64,000 bases of DNA, from assembly GCA_910575705.1 (NCBI GenBank), contig CAJTFG010000001.1, positions 619,216 through 683,215 of the forward strand, given 5' to 3'. Below, in pieces: positions 33,189 to 42,854 of the stretch. Origin of the DNA: Erysipelotrichales bacterium (GTDB lineage: Bacteria; Bacillota_I; Bacilli_A; Erysipelotrichales; Erysipelotrichaceae). Made by a program: the position numbers and the translations under genes. Every line of letters starts with the position of its first letter. Position 1 is the first letter of the stretch. The notes beneath the pieces were generated by a model, which worked only from the letters and a program-made list of their open reading frames with translations, was not told where the DNA came from and searched no databases.

Positions 33189-35807
33189 TTACGGTTTATA
33201 TATAGAGTCATCGGGTTCTACCAATGCCTCTTTTTTTGCAGGGAAGCCTTTAAAGCGGCATATGTCGTGGTACTTGCAGTATTGACAAGCGCTGTCATCT
33301 GGAGCGATGCTGATATCGCCGTTTAGGATCATAGAGCCGATGGTCTGATACATCGTTTGAAAATGCTCGGCAAGCACATGGATATCATATTGCTTGCGTG
33401 CTTTTATCTCATTGTTGCGGTTCATTGATAAGCCGATGATATGCGTACCGTTATCGTCCATGATATCCGCATGTTCGTCCATATGCCATCCTTGCATGCG
33501 GTGAGCTGTATAGAAGGCGGCTTCATGATCTTCTTTTTGCAGAGGGATATATGTGGCCGGTCTTCGTTTCATCTTACCTGCGATGCATGGGATGTTTTCG
33601 TTTTTTAAGGAGACATAATAGGTACCGAGCAGCGTTTTACGGAATGTTTGGCTGCTGATGATGCCGTAAGTGATCAGCTGTAGCTGAAGGGCGGCAAATA
33701 CCTGTGCTTCCTGTAAAGATTTCGGGCTGCTTTTATAATCCAAAATGCGAATATATTCGTTTTTGCAGTCAATGCGGTCGATGAAACCATGCAAACGCAG
33801 TATGGCGTTGTCCAACGGATAATCACTGCTGAACTCATATTCGCTTTGGAAAACGGACATTCCGCTATGGGCCTCCATATCGCTCAGTATTTTGAGATTT
33901 TGTTGGATGCTCGTTAATAGACGCTGCTTCAGTAAATCGATCCAATCTGCATGGTTTTTAAAAAGATCCGCCAGCGGATTTAATTCCTGTTCCAGCAGTT
34001 GTTCGATAATTTGCTTGGAAGCATTGGCATATTCCTTTCCATATGTTTTGGTAAGGACTTCCAATATATGATGGGAAAGCGTACCTATTCTCGATGCATC
34101 GAAAGAGAATGAAAATGGTTCTTTTACATGCAGACCGTAGCGAAGATAGTAAGAGAAGGGGCATCGGCGATAGCGTTCCAATGAGGAAATGGAACCATGC
34201 AGCAGCCCTTTGCCTGCATATAAAGCATGTGCCTGTTTCGGGGGCAGCTGTTTATATGCTTCATGAGAAAGGTATTGATAACGTACGAGCCACGGGGATG
34301 AAGGCTTTGCGGTAAATGTTTCTATTTCCAAAGCAGCCTCTTTGCCTTTTCCTTCATAGTCACCGAGAGGATAACTGATGATCAGATGCTTGCTGTTGCT
34401 CAGCTGTTTTTGCTTTTCGCACAAGAAGTGATCGTAGCGCTCCTGCATGGAAGGAAGGGGTGTTTTCGCATAATATGCTTCATCGAAGATACCGTTTTTT
34501 AACGGAAATGCCGGATAGTCGGATTGACATGCACCGAGGATAAAAGAATAGGTATGTTCGACGGGAAGGATGCTTTGATCATATACGACGGCGCCGGATA
34601 GTGCCGCTTGCGGTTTTGCGGACGGCAGTTTTTGTATGCAGCTGCATAAGATAGAAAGATCTTCTTTTTCTTTTATATAAGGTACTGCATGACGGATATA
34701 TGCTTGCAGCTGAAGAAAGCTGCGATGATGAATAGCGGGCAGCTGTTGTGCTGTCATCGCGCTTATCTCTATCAAAGCGTCTTTCCATGACATAGCGGAT
34801 AATGGGCGGATGATCTTTCGTATGCGATCCTGTGCTTGTTTTGCCTTTTGACAGAGCTGCTGCAGCTTTTCCATTTCATAAGAAGATAAAAGTGTTGTGG
34901 TTACTGATGGGATTTCTGTGACATCCTCATCATATGTTTTTTGAAAGAGACGGCGGTATTCTTTATATTCATAAATTGGAATATCTGTATCGAAAATACC
35001 GGTTTCCAGCAATGCTGAAAAATGTTCTTCATCTGGCTGCAGATAATGTGTTAAGATCGTATGGAAACGTAAGGCGGGAAGGTTTTTTATCGTATGGGAT
35101 GTGAGTGTAAACGGTATATGATAATGCGTAAAGATCTGTCGTATGAGATCATGATAGCGGTGATGGCAGCAGAGGATGGATATATCCTGTGCATCGATGT
35201 TTTGGTGAATGATATACTGTGCCATACCTTCTACTTCTTCCCGCATGTTTATGGCATGATAAAAGGAAACAATCGGCTCGTGATCGTTTTGTTTCCATAG
35301 CACGGCTCCTTGTTCTTTCAGCTTTTCGCATAGCATGGCTTGCTGGTGCGTATATATGGCAGGGTAGATGTAGATCTGTTTATCGCTGCGTGGCAGCATA
35401 TGAGCCGCTTCCATGATGTACTGCATTCGTGTCGGTATTTCATAAAGCGCATTTATGATAGCGGTAAGTTCTTTTTCTTCCGCATTGTCTTGTGGCAGCG
35501 CACCCGGCAGCACGGCATATGTTTTCATGTCGTCGATAAACTGCATGCATGCATGCAGAAAATGATCTTGCAGGCATATATTTCGATAGATGTGCAGGGA
35601 CGGCTGTAATGTTTTCAGTTTCTGATAATACTGAAATATGATATCATCAAAGCTGTCGGGATGTGATGTTAACGATAGGAAGTAGTTTTCTATGGTTTGC
35701 AGTGTAATACCGATCCATCCTTGTTTTTTTTGCAGCAGCTCTTTTCGTATGGCTGTATGAAGAACGGAAGGGGCCAGAATGATGCTGTTGTTTTTTATTT
35801 CCTGCAT
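33189..35807 (-). CDS. addB: ATP-dependent nuclease subunit AddB, short form
   Basis: 872 residues, compared with about 1160 in B. subtilis. The C-terminal nuclease domain has LHGFIDRIDCKN and IRILDYKSS. Iron-sulfur cysteines are present: one in RYRRCPFSYYLRYG and three in CQYCKYHDIC. The N-terminus begins SIILAPSVLHTAIRKELL with no Walker A motif visible, unlike the Bacillus form, so it probably acts as nuclease and scaffold rather than ATPase. Ribosome site AAAGGAGG six bases before the ATG. First gene of the addB-addA operon. Confidence 0.88.
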   Translation of the reverse strand: MQEIKNNSIILAPSVLHTAIRKELLQKKQGWIGITLQTIENYFLSLTSHPDSFDDIIFQYYQKLKTLQPSLHIYRNICLQDHFLHACMQFIDDMKTYAVLPGALPQDNAEEKELTAIINALYEIPTRMQYIMEAAHMLPRSDKQIYIYPAIYTHQQAMLCEKLKEQGAVLWKQNDHEPIVSFYHAINMREEVEGMAQYIIHQNIDAQDISILCCHHRYHDLIRQIFTHYHIPFTLTSHTIKNLPALRFHTILTHYLQPDEEHFSALLETGIFDTDIPIYEYKEYRRLFQKTYDEDVTEIPSVTTTLLSSYEMEKLQQLCQKAKQAQDRIRKIIRPLSAMSWKDALIEISAMTAQQLPAIHHRSFLQLQAYIRHAVPYIKEKEDLSILCSCIQKLPSAKPQAALSGAVVYDQSILPVEHTYSFILGACQSDYPAFPLKNGIFDEAYYAKTPLPSMQERYDHFLCEKQKQLSNSKHLIISYPLGDYEGKGKEAALEIETFTAKPSSPWLVRYQYLSHEAYKQLPPKQAHALYAGKGLLHGSISSLERYRRCPFSYYLRYGLHVKEPFSFSFDASRIGTLSHHILEVLTKTYGKEYANASKQIIEQLLEQELNPLADLFKNHADWIDLLKQRLLTSIQQNLKILSDMEAHSGMSVFQSEYEFSSDYPLDNAILRLHGFIDRIDCKNEYIRILDYKSSPKSLQEAQVFAALQLQLITYGIISSQTFRKTLLGTYYVSLKNENIPCIAGKMKRRPATYIPLQKEDHEAAFYTAHRMQGWHMDEHADIMDDNGTHIIGLSMNRNNEIKARKQYDIHVLAEHFQTMYQTIGSMILNGDISIAPDDSACQYCKYHDICRFKGFPAKKEALVEPDDSIYKP

Positions 35808-35999
35808 GCCACGCCTCCTTTATAGTGAATATTATATCGTTGAAGATGGTTTTGTGCAATTTTTAACATAGGATTTCTTGTTTCTGGAAGCTGCGTTGTG
35901 AATCGAATTAACAAATGAGGAAATCGAAGATATCCGGACGATATATTGATGGAGGGATCAATTTTTGTTTAAGTAATGTTGAAGGAGCGGGGATACGGC

Positions 36000-36449
36000 A
36001 TGGAAGTACGATATTCGAAAGATAATACAATCAGGGGGATATTCATTACATATAATGAAAAGGAAAGGGATTCTATCATGAAATTAAAAAGTTTTTTCAA
36101 CTATCATCTGCAGCAGATCAAAGTACGTACGACTGATGGCCGGTACTGCTATGTGAATATCATGGATATCTATTACATAGAATCTCTGGACGGCCGCTGT
36201 CTGATCTATGATAAAACCAAGATCTATTTTGCGCTTGACCGCTTTCAGAATTATAAGACGGGATTGAGGCGACAGGGATTCGTACAGTGCAATAAAACAC
36301 AGATCGTGAATACATATCACATGAGAGATATTGAGATATATAAGGATTGTCAGAGGATCATTACCTTGGATAATGAGGAAATCCTCTTGGTAAGCAGACG
36401 ATATAAGCAGGATATCGATCAGTACAAACAGAAGCTTCGTTTGTTTTAA
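36000..36449 (+). CDS. LytTR DNA-binding domain protein
   Basis: About 149 residues, essentially one LytTR domain: IKVRTTDGRYCYVNIMDIYY, IESLDGRCLIYD, then RRQGFVQCNKTQIVN and LVSRRYKQDI. There is no receiver domain. Start at 36000 after GGAGCGG; an alternative ATG at 36078 with AAAGGAAAGG would give a pure domain. It sits directly before the capsule locus and could regulate it, which is inference. A terminator follows. Confidence 0.8.
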   Translation: MEVRYSKDNTIRGIFITYNEKERDSIMKLKSFFNYHLQQIKVRTTDGRYCYVNIMDIYYIESLDGRCLIYDKTKIYFALDRFQNYKTGLRRQGFVQCNKTQIVNTYHMRDIEIYKDCQRIITLDNEEILLVSRRYKQDIDQYKQKLRLF

Positions 36450-36460
36450 ATAGGTATAGT

Positions 36461-36488
36461 AAAAAAGCGATAGAGTCGCTTTTTTTTG
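36461..36488 (+). terminator. Terminator after the LytTR gene
   Basis: AAAAAAGCGA-tagag-TCGCTTTTTTTT stem and T run. Confidence 0.8.
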
Positions 36489-37017
36489 TTGCGGGAAAGG
36501 GATCCGCTATGTGTTTTGGCGGTTAATAACTATCGCTGTGTTTTCCACATAGTTCCGAAGAAAAACTATTCAAAAAAGTATGTATATATTTACGCTTTTT
36601 GAAACGATATGTATATTTGTGAAAATTACGTTTTGTATGCATATAAGACAACTTTTTTTATTGTCTATAAAGGTGTACATTGCAATACGATAAGCCCATA
36701 TAAAAGCTTCCATTTTAAGTATAATAGCATTCGCAAAGCAAGTCAATATTTGTAAATTCACATATATCAATATAAATATTCGTTACCTATTTTCATCTAT
36801 CTATAAAATTGTACGTTTGTAAACATATAGCGGTTAGGAAATCTATTCCATGGATATTTCTGGATTATGCTTAAAATACGGTGGACTTTTAAATTTTCAA
36901 TCAGTATACTTGGGTAGAATTTTTAAATGGATGCAATATGGACAGGATGTGTTACAAGAGCAATAGAGGTTTCTGATGGTCAGAAACGATGGAACAAGGG
37001 GTTAGAGAGGTGTCTGT
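36489..37017. other. AT-rich leader region of the capsule locus
   Basis: About 530 bp without a gene. It is very AT-rich and holds direct-repeat-like TACGTTTT (about 36628) and TACGTTTG (about 36810), reminiscent of LytTR binding boxes but not properly spaced, and one DnaA-box-like TTTTCCACA at 36541. The capsule promoter must lie here, but no clear -35/-10 pair stands out. Confidence 0.4.
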
Positions 37018-38904
37018 ATGTTAAATTACGTATTTAGTAATCCATTATATTTAAGATTCAGAGAAGTGTTGCTCTGTATGATCGATATGGGCATGGTTTT
37101 TATGTCCTTCTTGTTGGCATATTGGGTAAGAAACGATTTTTTGATACCGAATTTGACAAATGTAAATTTAGGAAGTCTGCTGCTTTATATTCTGACGATC
37201 TTTGTCGTTTATTTAGTCAGCTTTTTTGCATTTAAGATACATAAGAGTTTATGGAAGTATATCGGGCCTGTGGAAGTTATTCGAATAAGTGCATCCGTCG
37301 GTGTATCCACACTTACTTTATTGGCTTTTAATATTATATTTCATCATTCCATGCGATTTTCCAGTGTTATTTTTACAGCCGGGATTTTAACGGTTCTGTT
37401 AATGCTAAATGTCCGTCTCGGATATCGTTTATTGCGGAGAAAAGAGATCCAGGATTCTGCGAATATAAAAAATGCGATCATTATCGGAGCGGGAGACGGC
37501 GGTTATATTCTATCGAAAGAGCTGCAGCAAAATAAACAGTATAAGCAGATCAAGATGATCGGATTTGTCGATGATAAGCGCGTTCATAAGATGGTCTCCG
37601 GCTATGAGGTGCTCGGAGATACGTATGATCTGCCGCAGATCGCTCAGCAGCATAAGATACAAGTGGCTTTTATCGCCATTCCCAGTGCAACGAAGGCGGA
37701 ACTGCGCAGGATCGCGGATCTATGTCAGTCGTTGAAGCTGGAAACCAAAATCATGAAGGAAGGAAATGACTTCTTTGAAAACGGCATTCCTCGAAATTAT
37801 CCGATCGAGGATATTTCCATTGAGGATCTCTTAGGCAGAGGAGAGATCAAATTAGATCAGGATGAAGTGAGGTCCTATATTACAAATAAGATCATTGCGG
37901 TTACGGGAGCCGGTGGGTCTATCGGATCGGAACTATGCCGGCAGATCATTCGCTTTAAGCCGAAACAGCTGATCATGATCGATATCAATGAGAATGCGCT
38001 GTATATGCTGGAACAGGAGTTTAACCGCAATAAAGTGCATGGAAAGATGGATGGCAGTATCGATGTATTATCTTTTATCGCGTCTATCCGTGATTTTTCG
38101 GCGATCCATCAGATCTTTAAGGAACAAAAGCCGGATGTTGTTTATCATGCGGCTGCACATAAGCATGTACCGCTCATGGAAACCAGACCGCAGGAAGCGA
38201 TCAAGAATAATGTATTCGGTACGAATAACGTCATAAATGCGTGTATTAAGAATGAGGTATCCCGTTTTATCATGATCAGTACGGATAAGGCGGTCAATCC
38301 GACCAATGTCATGGGTGCTACCAAACGTATGACGGAGATGATCTTACAGGTGAACGGCAATAACGGCGTTACGAAGATGGCGGCGGTACGCTTCGGTAAT
38401 GTATTGGGTTCTAACGGATCGGTCATTCCTATTTTCAAGAAGCAGATCGAAGAAGGCGGACCGGTCACGATTACGGATAAGAATATCATTCGTTATTTCA
38501 TGACGATACCGGAAGCTGCGCAGCTCGTATTACAGGCCGGTTATTATGCGGATAAAGGAGAGATCTTCGTTTTGGATATGGGAGAACCGGTAAAGATTCT
38601 CGATCTGGCAGAAAAGATGATCCGTCTTTCCGGTTATAAACCATATGAAGATATCGATATCGTGGAGATCGGTCTGCGTCCCGGTGAAAAGATGTTTGAG
38701 GAACTGCACTTACGTGGAGAAATAACCAGTAAGACAAAAAATGATCTGATCTTTGTGAATCAGGCTATTGATATCCGAAAAGATTCGATCAATGAATATC
38801 TGGCTGCGTTGAGTGATGCTTTATATAAAGAAATGCCGGCAGAACAATGGCGGCAGATGCTGCTGGAGTTTATTCATGGTAAAGGAGTGGAAAAGCATGG
38901 ATAG
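37018..38904 (+). CDS. Membrane NDP-sugar 4,6-dehydratase (CapD/EpsC/PglF-like)
   Basis: 628 residues. Four or five N-terminal membrane segments (about 1-130), a first nucleotide-binding region with IIGAGDGGYILSKEL, and a C-terminal dehydratase domain with AVTGAGGSIGSELC, YHAAAHKHVPLME and MISTDKAVNPTNVMGATKR. Such enzymes convert UDP-GlcNAc to a 4-keto-6-deoxy sugar. The next gene encodes the aminotransferase that would act on that product. Ribosome site AGAGAGGTG. First gene of the capsule operon; its stop overlaps the next start. Confidence 0.9.
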   Translation: MLNYVFSNPLYLRFREVLLCMIDMGMVFMSFLLAYWVRNDFLIPNLTNVNLGSLLLYILTIFVVYLVSFFAFKIHKSLWKYIGPVEVIRISASVGVSTLTLLAFNIIFHHSMRFSSVIFTAGILTVLLMLNVRLGYRLLRRKEIQDSANIKNAIIIGAGDGGYILSKELQQNKQYKQIKMIGFVDDKRVHKMVSGYEVLGDTYDLPQIAQQHKIQVAFIAIPSATKAELRRIADLCQSLKLETKIMKEGNDFFENGIPRNYPIEDISIEDLLGRGEIKLDQDEVRSYITNKIIAVTGAGGSIGSELCRQIIRFKPKQLIMIDINENALYMLEQEFNRNKVHGKMDGSIDVLSFIASIRDFSAIHQIFKEQKPDVVYHAAAHKHVPLMETRPQEAIKNNVFGTNNVINACIKNEVSRFIMISTDKAVNPTNVMGATKRMTEMILQVNGNNGVTKMAAVRFGNVLGSNGSVIPIFKKQIEEGGPVTITDKNIIRYFMTIPEAAQLVLQAGYYADKGEIFVLDMGEPVKILDLAEKMIRLSGYKPYEDIDIVEIGLRPGEKMFEELHLRGEITSKTKNDLIFVNQAIDIRKDSINEYLAALSDALYKEMPAEQWRQMLLEFIHGKGVEKHG

Positions 38905-40114
38905 GATGAATATACCGTTTTCTCCGCCGGATATAACGGATGAAGAAATTGCCGAAGTGATTGAAGTATTGAGATCAGGCTGGATAACGACCGGCCCTAA
39001 GACAAAATTATTTGAAAAAGAGTTGGCGGAATACTGTCATACGAATAAAGTGGTAGCTTTGAATTCCGCTACGGCAGCTATGGAAATGACGCTGCGTGTG
39101 TTAGGGATCGGTCCCGGTGATGAGGTGATCGTACCGGCATACACATATACGGCATCTTGCAGTGTCATCTGTCATGTCGGAGCGGTGCCTGTCATGGTCG
39201 ATGTCGCTAAAGACTCTTTTGAGCTTGCTTATGAAGAAGTGGAAAAAGCGATCACGGATAAAACGAAGGCGATCATTCCCGTTGATATTGCCGGTGTTCT
39301 TTGCGATTATGATCGGATCTATGAAATTTTAGATGGGAAAAAAGCCTTTTTTCATCCGCAGAACGATATGCAGGCACTGTTTGGCCGCGTCATTGTTATC
39401 GCGGATTGCGCCCATGGTTTCGGGGCTGTTCAAAAAGGAAAATGTGCCGGACAGCTGGCTGATTTTACATGTTTTTCCTTTCATGCGGTTAAAAATTTGA
39501 CAACGGCGGAAGGGGGCGCTGTAACATGGCTTTCAAGAGAAGGTATGGATGATGAGGCGCTCTATAAGCAGTATCAGCTTTTATCTCTGCATGGACAGAC
39601 AAAGGATGCATTGCATAAAAATAAAGCAGGAGCTTGGGAATATGATATTGTATATCCTGCTTATAAATGCAATATGACGGATATACAGGCAAGCATTGGA
39701 CTTGCACAGCTTGAACGCTATGACGAAATGCTGAAGCGGCGTTTTGAGATCATTGCAATGTATGACGAGGCATTTAAAGATTATCCGTTGCAAGGCTTGC
39801 TGCATATGTCAAAAACGTATCGTTCAAGCGGACATTTATATTTGACAAGAGTAAATGGGATGAATGAAGTACAAAGAAATGAATTGATTGAAAAAATGGC
39901 AGCACGGGGAGTAGCGTGCAATGTGCACTATAAGCCATTACCCATGTTGACAGCATATAAGAAGCTTGGCTTTGATATAAAAGATTATCCAAATGCGTAT
40001 AAACAATATGAAAATGAAATTACTTTGCCGTTGTACAGCACATTAAGCGATGAGGATGTAAAGAGAGTGATACTGGCATATCAAGGATGTTTAGAGGAAA
40101 TGCGATGCGAATAA
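38897..40114 (+). CDS. DegT/DnrJ/EryC1/StrS sugar aminotransferase
   Basis: 405 residues. PLP enzyme with FSPPDITDEEIAEVIEVLRS, ALNSATAAMEM, VIVPAYTYTAS and the PLP lysine in CFSFHAVKNLTTAEGG. It likely aminates the 4-keto sugar from the preceding dehydratase to give a 4-amino-4,6-dideoxy sugar (PglE-like). The ATG at 38897 has AAAGGAG nine bases upstream and overlaps the previous stop. Confidence 0.9.
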   Translation: MDRMNIPFSPPDITDEEIAEVIEVLRSGWITTGPKTKLFEKELAEYCHTNKVVALNSATAAMEMTLRVLGIGPGDEVIVPAYTYTASCSVICHVGAVPVMVDVAKDSFELAYEEVEKAITDKTKAIIPVDIAGVLCDYDRIYEILDGKKAFFHPQNDMQALFGRVIVIADCAHGFGAVQKGKCAGQLADFTCFSFHAVKNLTTAEGGAVTWLSREGMDDEALYKQYQLLSLHGQTKDALHKNKAGAWEYDIVYPAYKCNMTDIQASIGLAQLERYDEMLKRRFEIIAMYDEAFKDYPLQGLLHMSKTYRSSGHLYLTRVNGMNEVQRNELIEKMAARGVACNVHYKPLPMLTAYKKLGFDIKDYPNAYKQYENEITLPLYSTLSDEDVKRVILAYQGCLEEMRCE

Positions 40115-40791
40115 GGGTATGGAATGAACTGCCGGAATGGATGCGTAATGAAGAAGTCAGAAAATATTATGAGATATTGAAAAAGAAACAATTTAGTTTA
40201 ATGTTAAAGCGTTTTTTTGACATAGTGTTGTCGCTGTGCCTATTGCTTATTTTGTCACCTTTGTTTTTGATCATTGCGTTGTGGATCAAAGCAGACAGCA
40301 CGGGAAGTGTATTTTATCGTCAGGAGCGGATCACACAATACGGGGAGCAGTTTCGCATCTATAAGTTTCGGACAATGGTAAGCGACGCTGATAAAATCGG
40401 AGCATTGGTAACAACGGCGAATGATGCAAGAATCACTAAGGTAGGGGCAAGGATAAGAAAGTGCCGTCTTGATGAGATACCGCAACTGATCAATGTGTTG
40501 AAGGGTGAGATGAGCTTTGTGGGGACAAGACCTGAAGTAGAGAAGTATGTCAAAGAGTACAGTGCGGAGATGAAAGCAACGTTGCTTCTGCCAGCGGGAG
40601 TGACGTCTTATGCAAGCATTTGCTTTAAGGATGAGGATGATCTCATAGCGAAATATTCACAAGATATGGGTGTAGATGAAGCATATATCAAAAAGGTACT
40701 GCCTGAGAAAATGGCAATCAATCTTGCGTATATGGAAGAGGTAAGCCTTTGGAATGATATGAAGATTTGTATTAGAACCTTGAGGAAATGA
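40105..40791 (+). CDS. Initiating sugar-phosphate transferase (PglC/WcaJ-like)
   Basis: 228 residues. One N-terminal membrane helix after KRFFDIVLSLCLLLILSP, then FYRQERITQYGEQFRIYKFRTM and DEIPQLINVLKGEMSFVGTRPE. It moves a sugar phosphate onto undecaprenyl phosphate, starting repeat-unit assembly at the inner face of the membrane. The ATG at 40105 follows TAGAGGAA. Overlaps at both ends show translational coupling. Confidence 0.92.
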   Translation: MRIRVWNELPEWMRNEEVRKYYEILKKKQFSLMLKRFFDIVLSLCLLLILSPLFLIIALWIKADSTGSVFYRQERITQYGEQFRIYKFRTMVSDADKIGALVTTANDARITKVGARIRKCRLDEIPQLINVLKGEMSFVGTRPEVEKYVKEYSAEMKATLLLPAGVTSYASICFKDEDDLIAKYSQDMGVDEAYIKKVLPEKMAINLAYMEEVSLWNDMKICIRTLRK

Positions 40792-41804
40792 GGCTTTTTA
40801 TGGAAGAGAAACCAACTATGGAAACCAGTATTATTATTCCGATACTGAATGAGGAAGCTACGATAAAGCAGTTGCTTGATTCGATACATCAACAAACTTA
40901 TCCTAAGGAACGATTTGAGATAATTTTTGTTGATGGAGGATCCGTTGATCAAACCTTGCCGTTACTTGAGGAGTATTTGAAAGTATCTCCACGCATGATC
41001 AGAATCATACATAATTCCAGAAAAACTGCACAACATGCAATGAACCTGGCAATTCCCCAGTCAAGGGGAATTTATATCATTCGTTTAGATGCCCATAGTA
41101 TTTATCCAAGTAATTATTTTGAAATTTTAATTTCAGCATTAAAAAAAGATGCTATGCTTGGCAATGTCGGTGGCAGATGTGAAGTAATCGGGAAAGGGTT
41201 AATAGGGGAATCTTATGAGACAGTATTATCAACAGTATTCGGTGTAGGAAGTTCTAAATTCAGAACATCGAATACGGAGGAATATGTAAATACCGTTCCA
41301 TTTGGTGCCTATAGAAAAGATGTATTAATAAATATAGGTATGTATAATGAACGTCTACAGCGCAATGAAGATTATGAACTAAATATACGATTAAAGAAAA
41401 AGGGATACAAAATCTTGCTGAAACCCGATCTTGTGATTAAATATCAATGCCGCAATACATGGTTCTCTATAATAAAACATGAGATCTCTGATGGTATATG
41501 GAATACTTTGTCCTTTATTATAGCACCTTACACATTTTCATTATCGCATTTTATACCACTATTCTTTGTCATATCAATTTTATTGTTTATAATTTTGCAA
41601 ATAACTGGAGTTTTTTTTCTACATTTTATTTTTTTGATAGAAGCAATTTGTTACTTGGGACTTGATGTTTATTATTCTCTGCGATATGCGCATAACCGCT
41701 TAAGAAATATTTTAGTTACTTTTTTGCTGTATCCGCTTCATCATATTGGCTGCGGTATTGGCGAAATAGCAGGAATATTTTGCATAAAGAGAATTAGAAA
41801 ATGA
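40788..41804 (+). CDS. Family 2 glycosyltransferase with C-terminal membrane segments
   Basis: 338 residues. GT2 N-terminus SIIIPILNEEATIKQLLDSI, FVDGGSVDQTL, and RLDAHSIYP as the DxD-like site, with two or three hydrophobic segments from about residue 245, like ExoA-type succinoglycan transferases. It adds one sugar of the repeat unit. It overlaps the previous gene by 4 bp. Confidence 0.85.
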   Translation: MRLFMEEKPTMETSIIIPILNEEATIKQLLDSIHQQTYPKERFEIIFVDGGSVDQTLPLLEEYLKVSPRMIRIIHNSRKTAQHAMNLAIPQSRGIYIIRLDAHSIYPSNYFEILISALKKDAMLGNVGGRCEVIGKGLIGESYETVLSTVFGVGSSKFRTSNTEEYVNTVPFGAYRKDVLINIGMYNERLQRNEDYELNIRLKKKGYKILLKPDLVIKYQCRNTWFSIIKHEISDGIWNTLSFIIAPYTFSLSHFIPLFFVISILLFIILQITGVFFLHFIFLIEAICYLGLDVYYSLRYAHNRLRNILVTFLLYPLHHIGCGIGEIAGIFCIKRIRK

Positions 41805-41813
41805 GGGAAAACA

Positions 41814-42854
41814 ATGATAAAAGCAGGATTATGTGGATATTATGGAGATGAGAAAACTCCCGCAAACGGTCAGACAATACGTACCACTATGGTTACGGAA
41901 GCATTGAAAAAATATGGTACAGATATACAGCTTACCACATTGTCATATCATAATTGGAAACGAAAGCCAATACGAACTGCAATGAATTATATTCATCTAT
42001 TTCGGCAGTCCGATATTATGATCTTGTTTCCTGATGAGAATGCGGTAAAAGTTCTTATACCTCTTTCCAATATATTAAATTTTAAACATAAAAAGCGAAT
42101 GTATTATGTTGTGATTGGCGGATGGCTTCCGGTAGTCTTAAATAAACATTCGTATTTATGCAAAGCAATGAAACGTTTAGATGCATTATTTGTACAAACG
42201 AATGTATTAAAACAATCATTAAAAGAATTGGGTATTACAAAAGTCAAAATATTCCCTAATTTTAAAGAAATGGAATTGCCGGAATTAAAGGAATTTTTTT
42301 CAAAAGCTCCGTATCCTATTTGCTTTGCATCTCGAGTTACACTGCAAAAAGGAATTTTTGAATTAATAGAAGTCATACGAGAAATAAATAAAAAGGAGTG
42401 TCGTTATATATTGGATATATATGGACCCATTGATATAGAGTGCGAAAGTGAGTTCTATCAAAAAATAAACGATATCCCTTATATTAGTTATAAAGGAATA
42501 TTTGATGCGCATGAAGCAGCGGCAATCATACGTTCCTATTATTTACACGTATTTCCGACCAAATATGCAACGGAAGGATTTCCAGGATCGATTTTAGATT
42601 CTTTTATTGCGGGAGTACCGGTAATTGCTTCCAGATGGAATTCATTTAACGATGTTTTAATTGAAGGGGTTAATGCTCTCACATATCCGTTTAATGATAC
42701 GGAAGCACTTAAGCAGACATTGCTGTATGCATTTGATAATTCAGATGAGATGATAAAATTACGTAAATCATGCCAAGAGAGTGCTGAAAAGTACAAAAGT
42801 AAAAATGTTATTTCCATATTGATTGATGAAATTCACAGAGGTATTCATAAATGA
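41814..42854 (+). CDS. Family 4 glycosyltransferase
   Basis: 346 residues. Rossmann-type N-half (GDEKTPANGQTIRTTMVTEA) and a GT4 C-half with SRVTLQKGIFELIEVI and the donor-binding HVFPTKYATEGFPGSILDSF. It retains the E-x7-E like spacing around EGFPGSILD. Substrates are unknown. RBS GAGGGAAA. Confidence 0.85.
   Translation: MIKAGLCGYYGDEKTPANGQTIRTTMVTEALKKYGTDIQLTTLSYHNWKRKPIRTAMNYIHLFRQSDIMILFPDENAVKVLIPLSNILNFKHKKRMYYVVIGGWLPVVLNKHSYLCKAMKRLDALFVQTNVLKQSLKELGITKVKIFPNFKEMELPELKEFFSKAPYPICFASRVTLQKGIFELIEVIREINKKECRYILDIYGPIDIECESEFYQKINDIPYISYKGIFDAHEAAAIIRSYYLHVFPTKYATEGFPGSILDSFIAGVPVIASRWNSFNDVLIEGVNALTYPFNDTEALKQTLLYAFDNSDEMIKLRKSCQESAEKYKSKNVISILIDEIHRGIHK

Noticed and set aside
36541..36549. 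Single DnaA box TTTTCCACA upstream of the capsule locus
   Set aside because: One isolated match in AT-rich DNA is expected by chance.
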